DNA of 64,000 bases, taken from Streptomyces sp. NBC_00162. Lineage in GTDB: Bacteria > Actinomycetota > Actinomycetes > Streptomycetales > Streptomycetaceae. The stretch lies in the NCBI RefSeq assembly GCF_024611995.1, contig NZ_CP102509.1:248001-312000 (forward strand). Reading direction: 5' to 3'. Shown in pieces: positions 8,044 to 17,286 of this stretch. Made by a program: the position numbers and the translations under genes. The notes beneath the pieces are model-generated. The model had not been told where the DNA came from. It saw nothing but the letters and a program-made list of their open reading frames with translations, and searched no databases. How positions within the stretch are numbered: position 1 is the stretch's first letter; every line of letters begins with the position of its first letter.

Positions 8044-10035
8044 ATGGGGGATATGAGGGACGCGGACCAGGCGGGTATGCCGGAGGTGGTGGACAGTCCT
8101 GCTTTGCGGGCTCAGCCGTCCGGTGGGCTGGCGCGGTGGATGCTGCGGCACCAGGTGCAGCCAGTGGGGCCGGCCGCGGGCGAAGGGCATGCCAAGCCGC
8201 ACGCGTGGTGGAAGGTGATGTGCCTGACCGGCGTCGACTACTTCTCCAGCCTCGCCTACGTCCCGGCGATCGCCGCCCTTGCCGCAGGGGCCGTTTCGCC
8301 GCTGGCGACGCTGCTGATCGTGGCGTTGACCCTGTTGGGGATGCTGCCGATGTACCGGCGGGTGGCGAAGGAGAGCCCGCACGGCGCCGGTTCGGTGGCG
8401 ATGCTGGAGGACCTGTTGCCGTTCTGGCGGGGCAAGCTCTTCGTGCTGATCCTGCTCGGCTTCGTGGCCACCTCCTGGATCATCACGATCACCCTTTCCA
8501 CCGCGGACGCCTCTGTCCACGTGGTGGAGAACCCCTTCTTCCCCGCCGCCCTGCACGGCCACGAGGTCGCCCTCACCGTCGCGCTGCTGCTGGTGCTGGG
8601 GGGAGTGTTCCTGCTGGGGTTCAGCGAAGCGGTCAGCGTGGCCATCCCCCTGGTCGCCATCTTCCTCGCCCTGAACGCGGTCGTCATCGGCATCGGCCTC
8701 GCCCACGTGTTCACCAGCCCGGGCGCCTGGTCCGCGTGGACCGACGCCCTCGCAGCGGGCGGAGGCGGCTTCGGTGACCTGCTGGGTCCGGCTCTGCTGG
8801 CCTTCCCGCTGCTGGTGCTGGGCCTGTCGGGCTTCGAGACCGGCGTGAGCATGATGCCGCTCGTCGCCGCCGACGGGGCGGATGAGGAGCAGCGGCTGCG
8901 CTCGCGGATCCGCAACACCCGCAGGCTGCTGACCACCGCCGCTCTCATCATGAGCGTCTACCTGCTGTCGGCGAGTTTCGTCACCACTCTCCTCATCCCG
9001 CACGAGCTGTTCGAGCCGGGCGGCGCCGCCAATGGCCGTGCGTTGGCGTGGCTGGCCCACGAGCATGTCGGAGAGGCGTTCGGGACCGTCTACGACATCA
9101 GCACCATCCTGATCCTGTGGTTCGCCGGCGCCTCCGCCATGGCGGGGCTGGTCAACATCGTCCCCCGCTACCTGCCCGACTACGGCATGGCCCCAGAATG
9201 GGGACGCGCCGTCCGCCCCGTCGTGATCGTCTACACCGCCCTGTGCATCCTCATCACGATCGCCTTTAACGCCGACGTCGACGAACAGGCCGGCGCCTAC
9301 GCCACCGGCATCCTGGCCATGATGGTCTCCGGCGCCTTCGCCGTCACCATCTCCGTCGCACGCCACCGCCGGCGCGCACCCACCATTGGCTTCGCCCTGC
9401 TCACCGCGGTCCTGCTCTACGCCCTGGTCGCCAACATCATCGACAAACCCGACGGCATCGTCATCTCCGGCTTCTTCATCGCCGGCATCATCATCGTGTC
9501 GCTGATCTCGCGCGTTTCCCGCACCACCGAACTGCGCGCCGACCGCATCGTCTTCGACGCCGACGCCCGCCGGTTCATCAACGAGACCCTCGCCCACGAC
9601 AACTCCATCAACATCATCGCCAACCGCCGTCAGGCCGGCGACGTCGCCGAGTACAGCGACAAGGAAAGCGAACAGCGCGGCGTCAACCCGGTGCCCGGCC
9701 GCGCCGACGTCATCTTCCTCGAGATCGACGTGGTCGACCCCTCGGACTTCAGCGACACCCTCACCGTCCACGGCGTTGACGTGGACGGCTACCGGATCCT
9801 GCGCGCGGCCGCGCCGGCCGCGCCGAATGCCATCGCCGCCATCCTGCTGGCCCTGCGCGACGCCACCGGGGTGCAGCCGCACTGCCATTTCGCCTGGGCC
9901 GAGGGCAGCCCGCTGGTGCACATGGTCCGCTACTTCCTCCTGGGACGAGGCGACACCGCCCCGGTCACCCGCGAGATCATCCGCAGCCACGAACCCGACC
10001 CCGCCCGCCGCCCCGGTATCCACGTCGGCGGCTGA
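8044..10035 (+). CDS. APC-superfamily permease, KimA-like (probable K+ or amino-acid transporter)
   Basis: About 663 residues from ATG 8044, chosen because GGGAAAGG sits 4-10 bases ahead; an in-frame GTG at 8017 is possible. The first membrane segment [20 protein letters not shown] matches the first helix of APC transporters of the KimA/YdaO potassium-uptake type. About 12 hydrophobic segments follow to residue ~500. A ~150-residue cytosolic C-terminal domain ends the protein, also as in KimA. A KdpE-like regulator gene lies 316 bases downstream, which favours potassium, but amino-acid transport cannot be excluded. Confidence 0.8.
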   Translation: MGDMRDADQAGMPEVVDSPALRAQPSGGLARWMLRHQVQPVGPAAGEGHAKPHAWWKVMCLTGVDYFSSLAYVPAIAALAAGAVSPLATLLIVALTLLGMLPMYRRVAKESPHGAGSVAMLEDLLPFWRGKLFVLILLGFVATSWIITITLSTADASVHVVENPFFPAALHGHEVALTVALLLVLGGVFLLGFSEAVSVAIPLVAIFLALNAVVIGIGLAHVFTSPGAWSAWTDALAAGGGGFGDLLGPALLAFPLLVLGLSGFETGVSMMPLVAADGADEEQRLRSRIRNTRRLLTTAALIMSVYLLSASFVTTLLIPHELFEPGGAANGRALAWLAHEHVGEAFGTVYDISTILILWFAGASAMAGLVNIVPRYLPDYGMAPEWGRAVRPVVIVYTALCILITIAFNADVDEQAGAYATGILAMMVSGAFAVTISVARHRRRAPTIGFALLTAVLLYALVANIIDKPDGIVISGFFIAGIIIVSLISRVSRTTELRADRIVFDADARRFINETLAHDNSINIIANRRQAGDVAEYSDKESEQRGVNPVPGRADVIFLEIDVVDPSDFSDTLTVHGVDVDGYRILRAAAPAAPNAIAAILLALRDATGVQPHCHFAWAEGSPLVHMVRYFLLGRGDTAPVTREIIRSHEPDPARRPGIHVGG

Positions 10036-10101
10036 CCACCGCAGCCGCACGCAGCCACCCCAAGGTTGCCGGGGCGCGGAGACCGAAAGGCATGCCAGAC
10101 C

Positions 10102-10269
10102 ATGATCTCCACTCCGGACCGCCGCATGCGGCTCAGGATCATCGTCCTCACACTCGGCGCGACCGCCATGATCACAGCAGGACTGGCCACCGAATGGTGG
10201 TGGCTGCTCGGCATCGGCGTGTGGACCGTGATCGTGGCGTTCCTGACAGAGGTGATCTACCGCCCTTAG
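10102..10269 (+). CDS. small two-helix membrane protein
   Basis: About 55 residues from ATG 10102 with a GAAAGG motif 12 bases upstream. A short basic N-terminus (STPDRRMRLR) is followed by two hydrophobic stretches (IIVLTLGATAMITAG; WWWLLGIGVWTVIVAF). It sits between the permease and the response regulator genes on the same strand, so it may be part of one transcription unit. No family recognised; it could be a small accessory subunit of the permease. Confidence 0.55.
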   Translation: MISTPDRRMRLRIIVLTLGATAMITAGLATEWWWLLGIGVWTVIVAFLTEVIYRP

Positions 10270-10351
10270 GCCGGTGACGCCTGCGCGCTCCGGCCCCGTA
10301 TCAGCCCGGTGTCAATTCCGCGCCGCGCATTGAAGGAAAGGCTCACACCCC

Positions 10352-11035
10352 ATGACCCGGGTGCTCGTGGTGGAGGGCGACCCTCAACTCCTCCGCGCGC
10401 TGAAAATCAACCTCCAGGCGCGGAAGTTCGAATCCCAGGAAGCCGCCACCGGAGCCGACGCGCTGCGGCTCGCAGCTGCACGCACACCCGACGTCATCCT
10501 GCTGGACCTTGGTCTGCCGGACATGGACGGCATCGATGTGATCAAGAGCATCCGACGCTGGAGCAGAGTCCCCATCCTGGTCTTGTCCGCCCGGCGCACC
10601 TCGCAGGAGAAGGTCCGTGCCCTGGACGCGGGCGCGGACGACTACGTGACGAAACCGTTCAGCATGGACGAGCTGCTCGCCCGGCTCCGCGCAGCCACCC
10701 GCAGGGAGGCGATGTCCGGCGCCGCGGACCGGTCCCCAGTGGTCATCACCGAAGACTTCATCATCGACCTTGCTGCGAAGAAGGTCCGCCGCGGGGAGCA
10801 CAGCGTTCGGCTGACCCCGACCGAGTGGCACCTGCTGGAGATCCTCGTCAGCCACCCCGGCCACCTGGTCAGCCAGCGCAAGCTGCTTGTGGAGGTCTGG
10901 GGACCTGCATACGCCGACAACGCCACCTACCTGCGCGCCTATATGGCAAAGCTCCGGCGCAAACTAGAGGCAAACCCCTCCCAACCCAGGTATCTGATCA
11001 CCGAGCCGGGCATGGGATACCGCTTCGAACCCTGA
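10352..11035 (+). CDS. OmpR/PhoB-class response regulator, KdpE-like, orphan
   Basis: 227 residues. The receiver domain (1-118) has phosphoacceptor Asp52 in VILLDLGLPDMDG and the conserved DDYVTKPF Lys. The C-terminal winged helix (about 130-225) has LTPTEWHLLEILVSHPG and MGYRFEP, typical of KdpE. One oddity: the acidic pocket reads Glu8-Gly9-Asp10, so the usual paired acidic residues are spaced. No sensor kinase and no kdpFABC genes are in the window; the neighbour is the KimA-like permease. A role in potassium or osmotic control of that permease is inferred. Confidence 0.88.
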   Translation: MTRVLVVEGDPQLLRALKINLQARKFESQEAATGADALRLAAARTPDVILLDLGLPDMDGIDVIKSIRRWSRVPILVLSARRTSQEKVRALDAGADDYVTKPFSMDELLARLRAATRREAMSGAADRSPVVITEDFIIDLAAKKVRRGEHSVRLTPTEWHLLEILVSHPGHLVSQRKLLVEVWGPAYADNATYLRAYMAKLRRKLEANPSQPRYLITEPGMGYRFEP

Positions 11036-11055
11036 CCGTTCGCCTAGGCCGTGTT

Positions 11056-11385
11056 TTAGAAGTTGCTGGAGTCCTGGGTGGGCCGTCCGGGAAAGTCGCG
11101 GGCAGCCATCCAGATGGTGAGGTCGCGGGCGATCCGGTCGATGCTGGTCTCGGTGACGACGTCGTGTTCGCGGCGGGTGGTGTCGCGTCGGACGACCTCG
11201 TAGCCGCCTCCGTCCAGGACCGTGACCGAGGTGAACCAGAGAGGGTCGTCTTCGTCGGGCTGGATGACGACGAAGGTGTTGTCCGAGTCGTTGAGGTCGT
11301 CGATCAGCATGAACAGCGCGTCCTCGGACGGGTCCTCGATGTGGTCGCCGCTCTCACTCTCGGCCCGGTAGTACGCAGCCCCCAT
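11056..11385 (-). CDS. IS-borne accessory gene, hypothetical acidic protein
   Basis: 109 residues, acidic. The core TFVVIQPDEDDPLWF then VTVLDGGGYEVVRRD suggests a small alpha/beta fold like Imm1-type immunity proteins, but I cannot assign it. Its last residue and TAA stop are encoded by the IS terminal repeat, so the gene is physically part of the element. The preceding transposase stop is 73 bases upstream on the same strand. Confidence 0.6.
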   Translation of the reverse strand: MGAAYYRAESESGDHIEDPSEDALFMLIDDLNDSDNTFVVIQPDEDDPLWFTSVTVLDGGGYEVVRRDTTRREHDVVTETSIDRIARDLTIWMAARDFPGRPTQDSSNF

Positions 11386-11458
11386 CGGCCCTGTCTCCCC
11401 TCAACCTGCTGACCTGATCGCGGCCAGAATGACACGCGGGACCGACACTCCCGGCAGG

Positions 11459-12328
11459 TCACAGCCATTCGTTGATCGCGGCGATGAGGACGGTGGCTTC
11501 GAAACGGACCGCGAGCTTGTCGAACCGGGTGGCCACCGCCCGGTTCCGCTTGAGTCGGTTGATGCCGCACTCGACCGCGTGCCGGGCCTTGTAGTCCTCG
11601 CGGTCGAAGGCCGGAGGCCGCCCGCCGACCGTCCCCCGGCGCTTGCGGTGGCCCGCCTGATCGGCAGGTTCCGGGATCGTGCAGCGGATCCCGCGTCGAC
11701 GCAGATACGCACGGTTGGCGCGTGATGAATAGGCCTTGTCTCCTCGCACCCGCAACGGACGAACTCGGGGTCGGCCCAGCCCGATGCGGGGAACCCGGAT
11801 GGCTTCCAGCACGGCCGTGAACTGCGGGCTGTCTCCCCGCTGACCTGCTGTGATCAGCAGCGATAACGGCCTCTGTCCCTGTTCGCAGGCCAGGTGAATC
11901 TTCGTGGTCCAGCCCCCGCGGGACCGGCCCAGGCCGTGATCGTCCGGTTCGGCCCGGTTGCCGCCGGGCGGTTCCTTCTGGGCTTGGCTGTCCCGCCGGG
12001 CGCCGGCGGCGTGCTGATGGACCCGGCAGATCGTGGAGTCGACGTTCACGTCCCAGGTGATCAAGCCGGCGGCGTCCGCCCGGGCCTGCAGCCCGGTCAG
12101 GACCGCCGACCAGACACCAGCACGCTACCAGCGACGGAAGAGCCCGTAGACCGTCTGCCACGGACCGTACTCGGGTGGCAGATCCCGCCACGGGGCCCCG
12201 GTCCGCACACGCCAGCGGATCCCGTCGATCAACCGCCGCCGGCCGACCGACGGCCTGCCCAGCACCGTGACCGGCAACAACGGCTCCAGCAAAGCCCACT
12301 GGTCATCTGAAAGATCCCCTCGCCCCAC
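11459..12328 (-). pseudogene. IS5-superfamily transposase with an in-frame amber codon
   Basis: The frame from ATG 12328 reads GRGDLSDDQWALLEPLLP to YGPWQTVYGLFRRW, then TAG (12125-12127). It continues in the same frame as RAGVWSAVL and on to [14 protein letters not shown] (first Asp), RGDKAYSSR (second Asp) and [12 protein letters not shown] (Glu), ending at 11459. The usual sequence here is RWQRAGVW, so the TAG is a single C-to-T change of a Gln codon. The copy is probably inactive unless suppressed. Confidence 0.85.
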
Positions 12329-12548
12329 ACCGAGATCATCACGGCACGAGGCGAGACACGGACCCCAGTTCTAAAACACGCCCAAGGCCCCGTACACCCA
12401 ACACCACCATTCAGGGGGCGCCGTACGGGGTGGATGCCTGCACCGTTGAGGCGTCGCCGGACAAGTCCGGCTCCGCTGTTCCGGTCGGTACAGGCACCCG
12501 CACGCGTCGATCGCGGTCCCCTCGGCCCTGCGGGCAGGGTGGTGAAAG

Positions 12549-12752
12549 TCAGGCCGGGGTGATGTTCTCGGCCTGCGGGCCCTTCTGGCCCTGGGTGATG
12601 TCGAACGTCACGACCTGGCCCTCCTGGAGCTCGCGGAAGCCCGAGGAGTTGATCGCGGAGTAGTGGGCGAAGACGTCCGGGCCGCCACCCTCCTGGGCGA
12701 TGAAGCCGAAGCCCTTTTCAGCGTTGAACCACTTCACAGTTCCCGTAGCCAT
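12549..12752 (-). CDS. cold-shock-domain protein (CspA family)
   Basis: 67 residues from ATG 12752, chosen because GGAAGG lies 7 bases ahead; an ATG two codons earlier is too close to it. It has the start [13 protein letters not shown]1 KGFGFI and RNP2 VFAHYS, a complete five-strand OB-fold nucleic-acid-binding protein. Such proteins act as RNA chaperones in the cytosol. A MerR-like gene lies upstream on the same strand, a neighbour often seen for Streptomyces csp genes. Confidence 0.95.
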   Translation of the reverse strand: MATGTVKWFNAEKGFGFIAQEGGGPDVFAHYSAINSSGFRELQEGQVVTFDITQGQKGPQAENITPA

Positions 12753-13000
12753 ATCCATGCCTTCCAGTCGATGAACGCCTCCCACACCCTGCGGAAGGCC
12801 GAGGTGATCGCCCTGGTTCCTGCGGCACAGCACAGCAAAACACCCACGCCGAACGCGTGGGCAAAGGAGAACTTCCGAACCACGACAGCTGACCCAGACG
12901 CTACACGCCCACAACGGGCTGTCACCAGAGGAAACGAGTACGCGTCACGCCTTGGACCAGTGCGCGCAAGCCCGCCGAGGACCGGCGGGCGCGCCCCACC

Positions 13001-13339
13001 TCAAGCCGCGACCGTTGGGTTCACCGGTTCGGCGGCGCGACGGTATTCGGCGTTGAGACGCTGTGCTTCCCCGAGCTGGTCCTCAAGGATGACGATCCGG
13101 CAGGCGGCCTCAATAGGGGTGCCCTGGTCGACGAGTTCGCGGGCGCGGGCGGCGATCCGAAGCTGGTAGCGGGAGTAGCGGCGGTGACCACCGGCTGAGC
13201 GGAGCGGGGTGATCAGGTGTGCTTCGCCGATGGCGCGGAGGAAGCCCTGGGTGGTGCCGAGCATTTCGGCGGCCCGGCCCATCGTGTAGGCGGGGTAGTC
13301 GTCGTCGTCGAGACGGCCGTAGGAATCGTCTGCTGTCAT
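13001..13339 (-). CDS. MerR-like HTH regulator
   Basis: 112 residues. A MerR-type winged helix at about 18-65 (YTMGRAAEMLGTTQGFLRAI, then RSAGGHRRYSRYQL) is followed by a short helix to residue 105. No C-terminal effector domain. Likely a DNA-binding regulator, transcribed toward cspA about 250 bases on. GAGAGG just ahead of the ATG serves as ribosome site. A near-perfect 31-base palindrome lies 26 bases upstream of the start codon and may form an RNA hairpin in the leader. Confidence 0.82.
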   Translation of the reverse strand: MTADDSYGRLDDDDYPAYTMGRAAEMLGTTQGFLRAIGEAHLITPLRSAGGHRRYSRYQLRIAARARELVDQGTPIEAACRIVILEDQLGEAQRLNAEYRRAAEPVNPTVAA

Positions 13340-13364
13340 TGCACCTCTCTGTGGAACGCGTGGA

Positions 13365-13395
13365 GGGGCCCTGGTGCCAATGGCACCAGGGCCCC
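13365..13395. promoter_or_regulatory. 31-base near-perfect palindrome upstream of the MerR-like gene
   Basis: Arms GGGGCCCTGGTGCCA (13365-13379) and its exact complement (13381-13395) around one base. It is either a strong hairpin in the leader RNA, a terminator of something upstream, or an operator for a dimeric regulator such as the MerR-like protein itself. No T-run follows on the minus strand. Confidence 0.6.
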
Positions 13396-13401
13396 GAAGG
13401 A

Positions 13402-13661
13402 ACTGCTACACCATCTGCCGACCCTGGTACTGCGCCGGCCTACTGTGTCCGCCCACCCGACTGATACGCCGTCGGGGGTGCGGGGATCGCGGATGCGTGA
13501 CCGGAGACCACCTCACTATCGATGTCCTGCGGTACCCGGACTCAAGACTTCCGCCCGGGCGATCCTGATGGCGCCTCAACTCCTCCGTTCTTCCCTCGGT
13601 GATCAACTACCTACCAAACGGGATGCTTGTACTGCTGGTACTGCGAACTGCTTTGTACTGC
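13402..13661. repeat. ACTGC-repeat locus, left part
   Basis: ACTGC starts at 13402, 13429, 13631, 13640, 13647 and 13657, often as TACTGC. No convincing gene. The same pentamer is dense on the far side of the IS pair (15996-16183), so the two parts were one locus before the insertions. Confidence 0.6.
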
Positions 13662-13731
13662 TCGTGACCTCACCCAAGCGCCACGCTCCGGCAGCCAGCC
13701 CCGTCGCCCATCCTGCATCTGCTCTGGCTTA

Positions 13732-14616
13732 GTGGTCCTAACAGAAGCTGTTGATCATGTGACTTTCGGTTCGGGCGGTCGTTGGTCTGGCCGTGGGGAA
13801 ACGTCAGTCGCGGCCATGGATCGTGTCGGATGAACTGTGGTCGCTCATCGAGCCGTTGCTGCCTGAGCCGGCGCCGAAACAGGTGGAGGGACGCCCTCGG
13901 GTGCCGGACCGGCAGGCCCTGTGCGGGATCCTGTTTGTGCTGCATACCGGGATTCAGTGGGAGTATCTGCCGCAGGAGCTGGGCTTCGGTTCCGGGATGA
14001 CCTGCTGGCGGCGCCTGGCCGCGTGGAACGAGGCCGGAGTGTGGGACCAGCTGCACCTGGTGCTGCTGAAGAAGCTGCGGGTCGCGAAGAAGCTGGACTG
14101 GTCCCGGGCGGTGATCGACTCCTCCCATGTCCGGGCCGCTCGACGGGGCCCAAAAGCGGGCCCAGCCCGGTCGACCGCGCACGTCCGGGCAGCAAGCACC
14201 ACCTCATCGTCGACGGCCAGGGCATCCCGCTCGCCGTCTCGCTGACCGGTGGGAACCGCAACGACGTCACCCAGCTGATGCCGCTGCTGAACAAGATCCC
14301 ACCGGTCGCCGGCCTCGTCGGCCGGCCCCGCAGACGCCCAGACACACTCCTGGCCGACCGCGGCTACGACCACGACAAGTACCGCCGCCTGGTCTGGGCT
14401 ACCGGAGTCAAACCCGTGATCGCCCGCCGCGGAGTCCCGCACGGCTCCGGCCTCGGCGTCTACCGGTGGGTCGTGGAACGGACCATCGCTTGGCTCCACG
14501 GCTTCCGCCGGCTACGCATCCGGTGGGAACGACGCGACGACATCCACGAGGCCTTCCTCGGCCTCGCCACCTGCCTCATCACCCACCGACACGTCCAACG
14601 CCTTTGTTAGGACCTC
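13732..14616 (+). mobile_element. IS5-superfamily element without cargo
   Basis: 885 bp. The left end GTGGTCCTAACAGAAG and the complement of the right end GAGGTCCTAACAAAGG match at 12 of the first 15 bases. TTA is duplicated at 13729-13731 and 14617-14619. The ends are close to those of the next element, which abuts it. Confidence 0.8.
13793..14610 (+). CDS. IS5-superfamily transposase made by -1 frameshifting
   Basis: ORF A (from GTG/ATG near 13793) starts GKRQSRPWIVSDELWSLIEP and includes VIDSSHVRAARRG with the first Asp. ORF B continues in the -1 frame with SPVDRARPGSKHHLIVDG, LADRGYDHDKYRR and WVVERTIAW (Asp, Glu). At the join the 0-frame reads C CCA AAA G, a classic XXXYYYZ slippery heptamer, in correct phase near 14150. 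The fused protein is about 272 residues, normal for the IS427-like group. All DDE residues are present, so this copy may be active. Confidence 0.82.
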
Positions 14617-14698
14617 TTAGAGGTCCTAACAGAATGACTCGCTCGGCGTCTTCACGGCCCCTGTGATGGGTGGTGCACGTGGTTGCTAGTGTCCGGGC

Positions 14699-15034
14699 GT
14701 GACCCTGACTGACCTCAGCAACGGCTTTCGTGACGACGAACAGAGACGGCGAGTCCGGGCGGTCATTCATGATCGCCTGGCAGATGACCGTGATCCACAG
14801 GAGTGTCGTTACCTCATGCGGTTCTGGTGGCAACTGAGCATGCCGTACAGCGAGGTGTCGATGCAGGATCTAAGGCTGAACGTCCACCAGCGGAAGTTTG
14901 ACGTGGTGGAGGAGCTGATCAACGCCATCAGGTCGTCCCATGCTCGGATCGATGTGTGGACTGCCAGCGCTGAGCAAGCCTTCGCAGTCATCGAGGACCG
15001 TGGTTTTCGGGGTGCCCCGGACACCGAGAGCTAG
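14699..15034 (+). CDS. IS-borne accessory gene, hypothetical
   Basis: 111 residues from GTG 14699. Mostly helical and charged (LSNGFRDDEQRRRVRAVIHD; MRFWWQLSMPYSEVSMQDL; VVEELINAIRSSHARIDVW). No known motif, signal or membrane segment. It converges with the transposase and overlaps its stop by 4 bases. It lies fully inside the terminal repeats. Function unknown. Confidence 0.55.
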   Translation: MTLTDLSNGFRDDEQRRRVRAVIHDRLADDRDPQECRYLMRFWWQLSMPYSEVSMQDLRLNVHQRKFDVVEELINAIRSSHARIDVWTASAEQAFAVIEDRGFRGAPDTES

Positions 15035-15851
15035 GACAGCAGCAGTGCCTTCAACCTGCGCCAGCAGATGAGACTGCAGGCGAGGCTGAGGAAGGCTTCG
15101 TGGATGTCGTCCCGGATCTCCCAGCGGATCCGCAGGCGGCGGAACCAGTGCAGGTGGGCGAAGGCACGTTCAACAACCCAGCGTTGGGTGCCGAGTCCGG
15201 AGCCGTGTTCGGTGCCGCGGCGGGCGATCCGTGGTTTTACTCCGAGGCCCCAGACCAGGCGGCGGTACTTGTCGTGGTCGTAGCCACGATCGCCGAGCAC
15301 GACGTCGGGGCGGCGCCGGGGCCTGCCGCGCTTGCCCCGCACGGGTGGCACGGCCTGGAGGAGTGGGATCAGCTGGGTGACGTCGTTGCGGTTGCCGCCG
15401 GTCAGGGTGACGGCAAGCGGGATGCCGGTGGCATCGGTGATCAGGTGGTGCTTGCTACCCGTTCTGCCCCGGTCAACTGGGCTTCGTCCGGTCTTGGACC
15501 CCCCTTTAACGCTCGGATGTGGGAGCCGTCGACCGCAGCCAGGGAGAAGTCCAGGGCGTTCGCCCCGCGCAGCTTGGCCAAGAGTTCCTCGTGGAGCCGG
15601 GGCCACACGCCGGCCTCGGTCCACTCGGCCAGGCGGCGCCAGCACGTCATGCCCGAGCCGAAGCCGAGTTCCTGCGGCAGGTGTTCCCAGGCGATCCCCG
15701 TGTGCAGCACGAGCAGGATGCCTTGGAACACCAGCCGGTCCGGATGCCGCTTGCGACCCGGATGCCGAGGCCGACGCTCCACCTTGGGCAGCAGCGGCTC
15801 GATCACCGCCCAGAACTCGTCATCGACTTCCCACGGTTTCGGCCGAGCCAC
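15031..15851 (-). CDS. IS5-superfamily transposase made by -1 frameshifting
   Basis: ORF A (ATG 15851) starts ARPKPWEVDDEFWAVIEPLL and reaches VDGSHIRALKGG. ORF B takes over in the -1 frame with SPVDRGRTGSKHHLITD, LGDRGYDHDKYRR and WVVERAFAHLHW. At the join the 0-frame codons are TTA AAG GGG GGT, i.e. the slippery heptamer A AAG GGG, correctly phased for a -1 shift. The fused product is about 273 residues with all three catalytic acids, so it may be active. Confidence 0.85.
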
Positions 15852-15923
15852 CCCACACCCCCGGATCAGCGCTCCTGGAGTGATCCAACCACCTCGAAGA
15901 TCATTTCGTTAGGAGTTCTTAGA

Positions 15924-16250
15924 ACCCCACTGCCGAACCTCCCGGTGCGCGCGCCCGCAGCCGACGCCTTCACCGAGGTGCTGCTCACTGACTTCACTGC
16001 CGGGTACTACGGAACTGCACTTACGGGTACTGCCACTGCGTTAACTGCGGTACTGCTCACGGCGACCCCTGATCACTGCGGGCCACCCGGTCCGGTCGTC
16101 AGCCCCGTCGCCGTCCTGCACCTGCTCTGGCTTCGGAACTCCACCACCGCACCGTCCTACGCACTGCAACTACGGGTTACTGCTGCCTGGCAGTTCGTCT
16201 CTGCCGGGCCCTGCGGTCCTTCTGGGCTACGAGAGAAACCATAACCACAC
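15924..16250. repeat. ACTGC-repeat locus, right part
   Basis: ACTGC starts at 15996, 16014, 16029, 16035, 16044, 16052, 16075, 16163 and 16179, with ACGGGT nearby several times. The segment CAGCCCCGTCGCC..CCTGC..CTGCTCTGGCTT occurs here (about 16100-16134) and, imperfectly, at 13697-13730. No gene is supported. Between this locus and the ATPase gene (to 16432) nothing else is recognised. Confidence 0.6.
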
Positions 16251-16432
16251 CACCACCCAATGTCTACTCCGGCCGACATAGATTTTCGCGTGTTCGACAG
16301 TGAGGTAATCGACCTCGAACAGCGACATGGGCAGGGCGCAAGGCGGTCATCGCCGGGTTAACCGCCTCGGGCCGGGGCACAAGCACCAGGCAGACAAGGC
16401 AGGGCATCGACGAGCGAGACCCGGGTGACCTG

Positions 16433-16822
16433 ATGGACACGATGAGCGTCACCGTCGCAACCGTCCGCTCCTCGACATCCGTCGCCGGCGCCCGCGAGAG
16501 CGCCCGGCACTTCCTCGAAGATCTCGTACCGGCGATTGCGGCCGCGGCCGCCGACACGGTGGTTCTGGTCGTCTCAGAGCTCGTCACCAACGCCCTGCGC
16601 CACGGCGGCGGCACCTGCGCCCTGGACTTGACCGCGCACCCGGACAGCATCGAGGTGGCCGTGCACGACCCCAGCCCCCAGGTGCCGCGCATGCGCACCC
16701 CCGACCTGAACGGCGGCACCGGCGGATTCGGCTGGCCCATGGTCAACCGCCTCGCCCACGCCACCGCAGTCACCCGCCAGGCGACCGGCGGCAAGACCGT
16801 AAGCGCCCTCCTCGCCCGGTAG
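16433..16822 (+). CDS. RsbW-like serine-kinase/anti-sigma ATPase (HATPase_c_2)
   Basis: 129 residues. N-box ELVTNALRHGGG, G1-like DPSPQVPRMR and G2 GGTGGFGWPMV of the Bergerat ATP-binding fold. The domain fills the whole protein, as in the many small Streptomyces ATP-binding regulators that resemble the SpoIIAB/RsbW anti-sigma kinases. These are thought to act with partner regulators; a DUF5753-type XRE gene follows 460 bases downstream on the same strand, a common pairing. The target sigma or STAS protein is unknown; STAS genes are at 33.9-35.4 kb. Confidence 0.88.
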   Translation: MDTMSVTVATVRSSTSVAGARESARHFLEDLVPAIAAAAADTVVLVVSELVTNALRHGGGTCALDLTAHPDSIEVAVHDPSPQVPRMRTPDLNGGTGGFGWPMVNRLAHATAVTRQATGGKTVSALLAR

Positions 16823-17270
16823 CGCCAACGCGCCGCCGCCACCCGGGTGACCGCTCTCCCCCAGGCCAAACTCGCCGATGGCCGCTGTACCGCGTGTCGG
16901 CCGGCCTTGCACCACGGGCAACCACCTCGCCTCACCGGACCGGCTCCCGCCGCAGGTGGTCGCGATGATCCGGGGTTTCGGCGGCTGGCACCGGACGGAT
17001 GCAGACGCCGTATGCCGCGCTGCGAAAGCTCACAGCCGTGCCAGAGTCCCGGCGCCGTCCCACACCAGGACTTAAGCAGGTAAGCGGGCTTTTCCGGCAG
17101 ATAGGCGGAAGGTCATGGCATCTGGGTGAAATCTGCTCAGGCTGTGCACGCGCCTGCACTCGCGCGACCTGACACTCGCCACCAGGGTCCGTTGATCATC
17201 ACTGCGCGGCGAATGCGTTCGCCCGGGGCCCGGCCGCGGCAATTTTCGTGGCTGGCAGTCAGTCCCGAGC
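16823..17270. other. intergenic stretch without a supported gene
   Basis: About 450 bases. Contains CACACCAGGACTTAAGCAGG near 17057, but no motif-bearing frame and no strong hairpin. It is likely the promoter region of the XRE gene. Confidence 0.35.
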
Positions 17271-17286
17271 CGGAGGTAGACCGCCC

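Larger units (their letters stand above)
11047..12383 (-). mobile_element. IS5-superfamily element with accessory gene
   Basis: Inverted repeats GGCCGTGTTTTAGAA (11047-11061) and the complement of GGGCGTGTTTTAGAA (12369-12383), 14 of 15 matching. No convincing target duplication: CTA is on the left and AAG on the right. The length of 1337 bp exceeds a transposase-only copy because a 109-codon gene occupies the 3' part. Transposase and accessory gene are on the same strand. Confidence 0.75.
14620..15919 (-). mobile_element. IS5-superfamily element with accessory gene, abutting the previous IS
   Basis: 1300 bp. Left end GAGGTCCTAACAGAATGA and complement of right end GAACTCCTAACGAAATGA match at 14 of 18 bases. 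TTA flanks at 14617-14619 (shared with the previous IS) and 15920-15922. The interior holds a minus-strand transposase and a convergent accessory gene. Confidence 0.8.

Noticed and set aside
7972..10050. 692-codon open frame on the minus strand opposite the permease gene
   Set aside because: It is the mirror of a clear membrane protein; its product is Asp/Gly/Gln-rich with no domain, as expected of antisense frames at high GC.
10420..10436. TTCGAATCC sequence resembling a tRNA T-arm
   Set aside because: It lies inside the response-regulator gene and no cloverleaf can be drawn around it.
11050..11060. Target-site duplication for the 11.0-12.4 kb IS
   Set aside because: CTA on the left and AAG on the right do not match; only the inverted repeats support the element limits.
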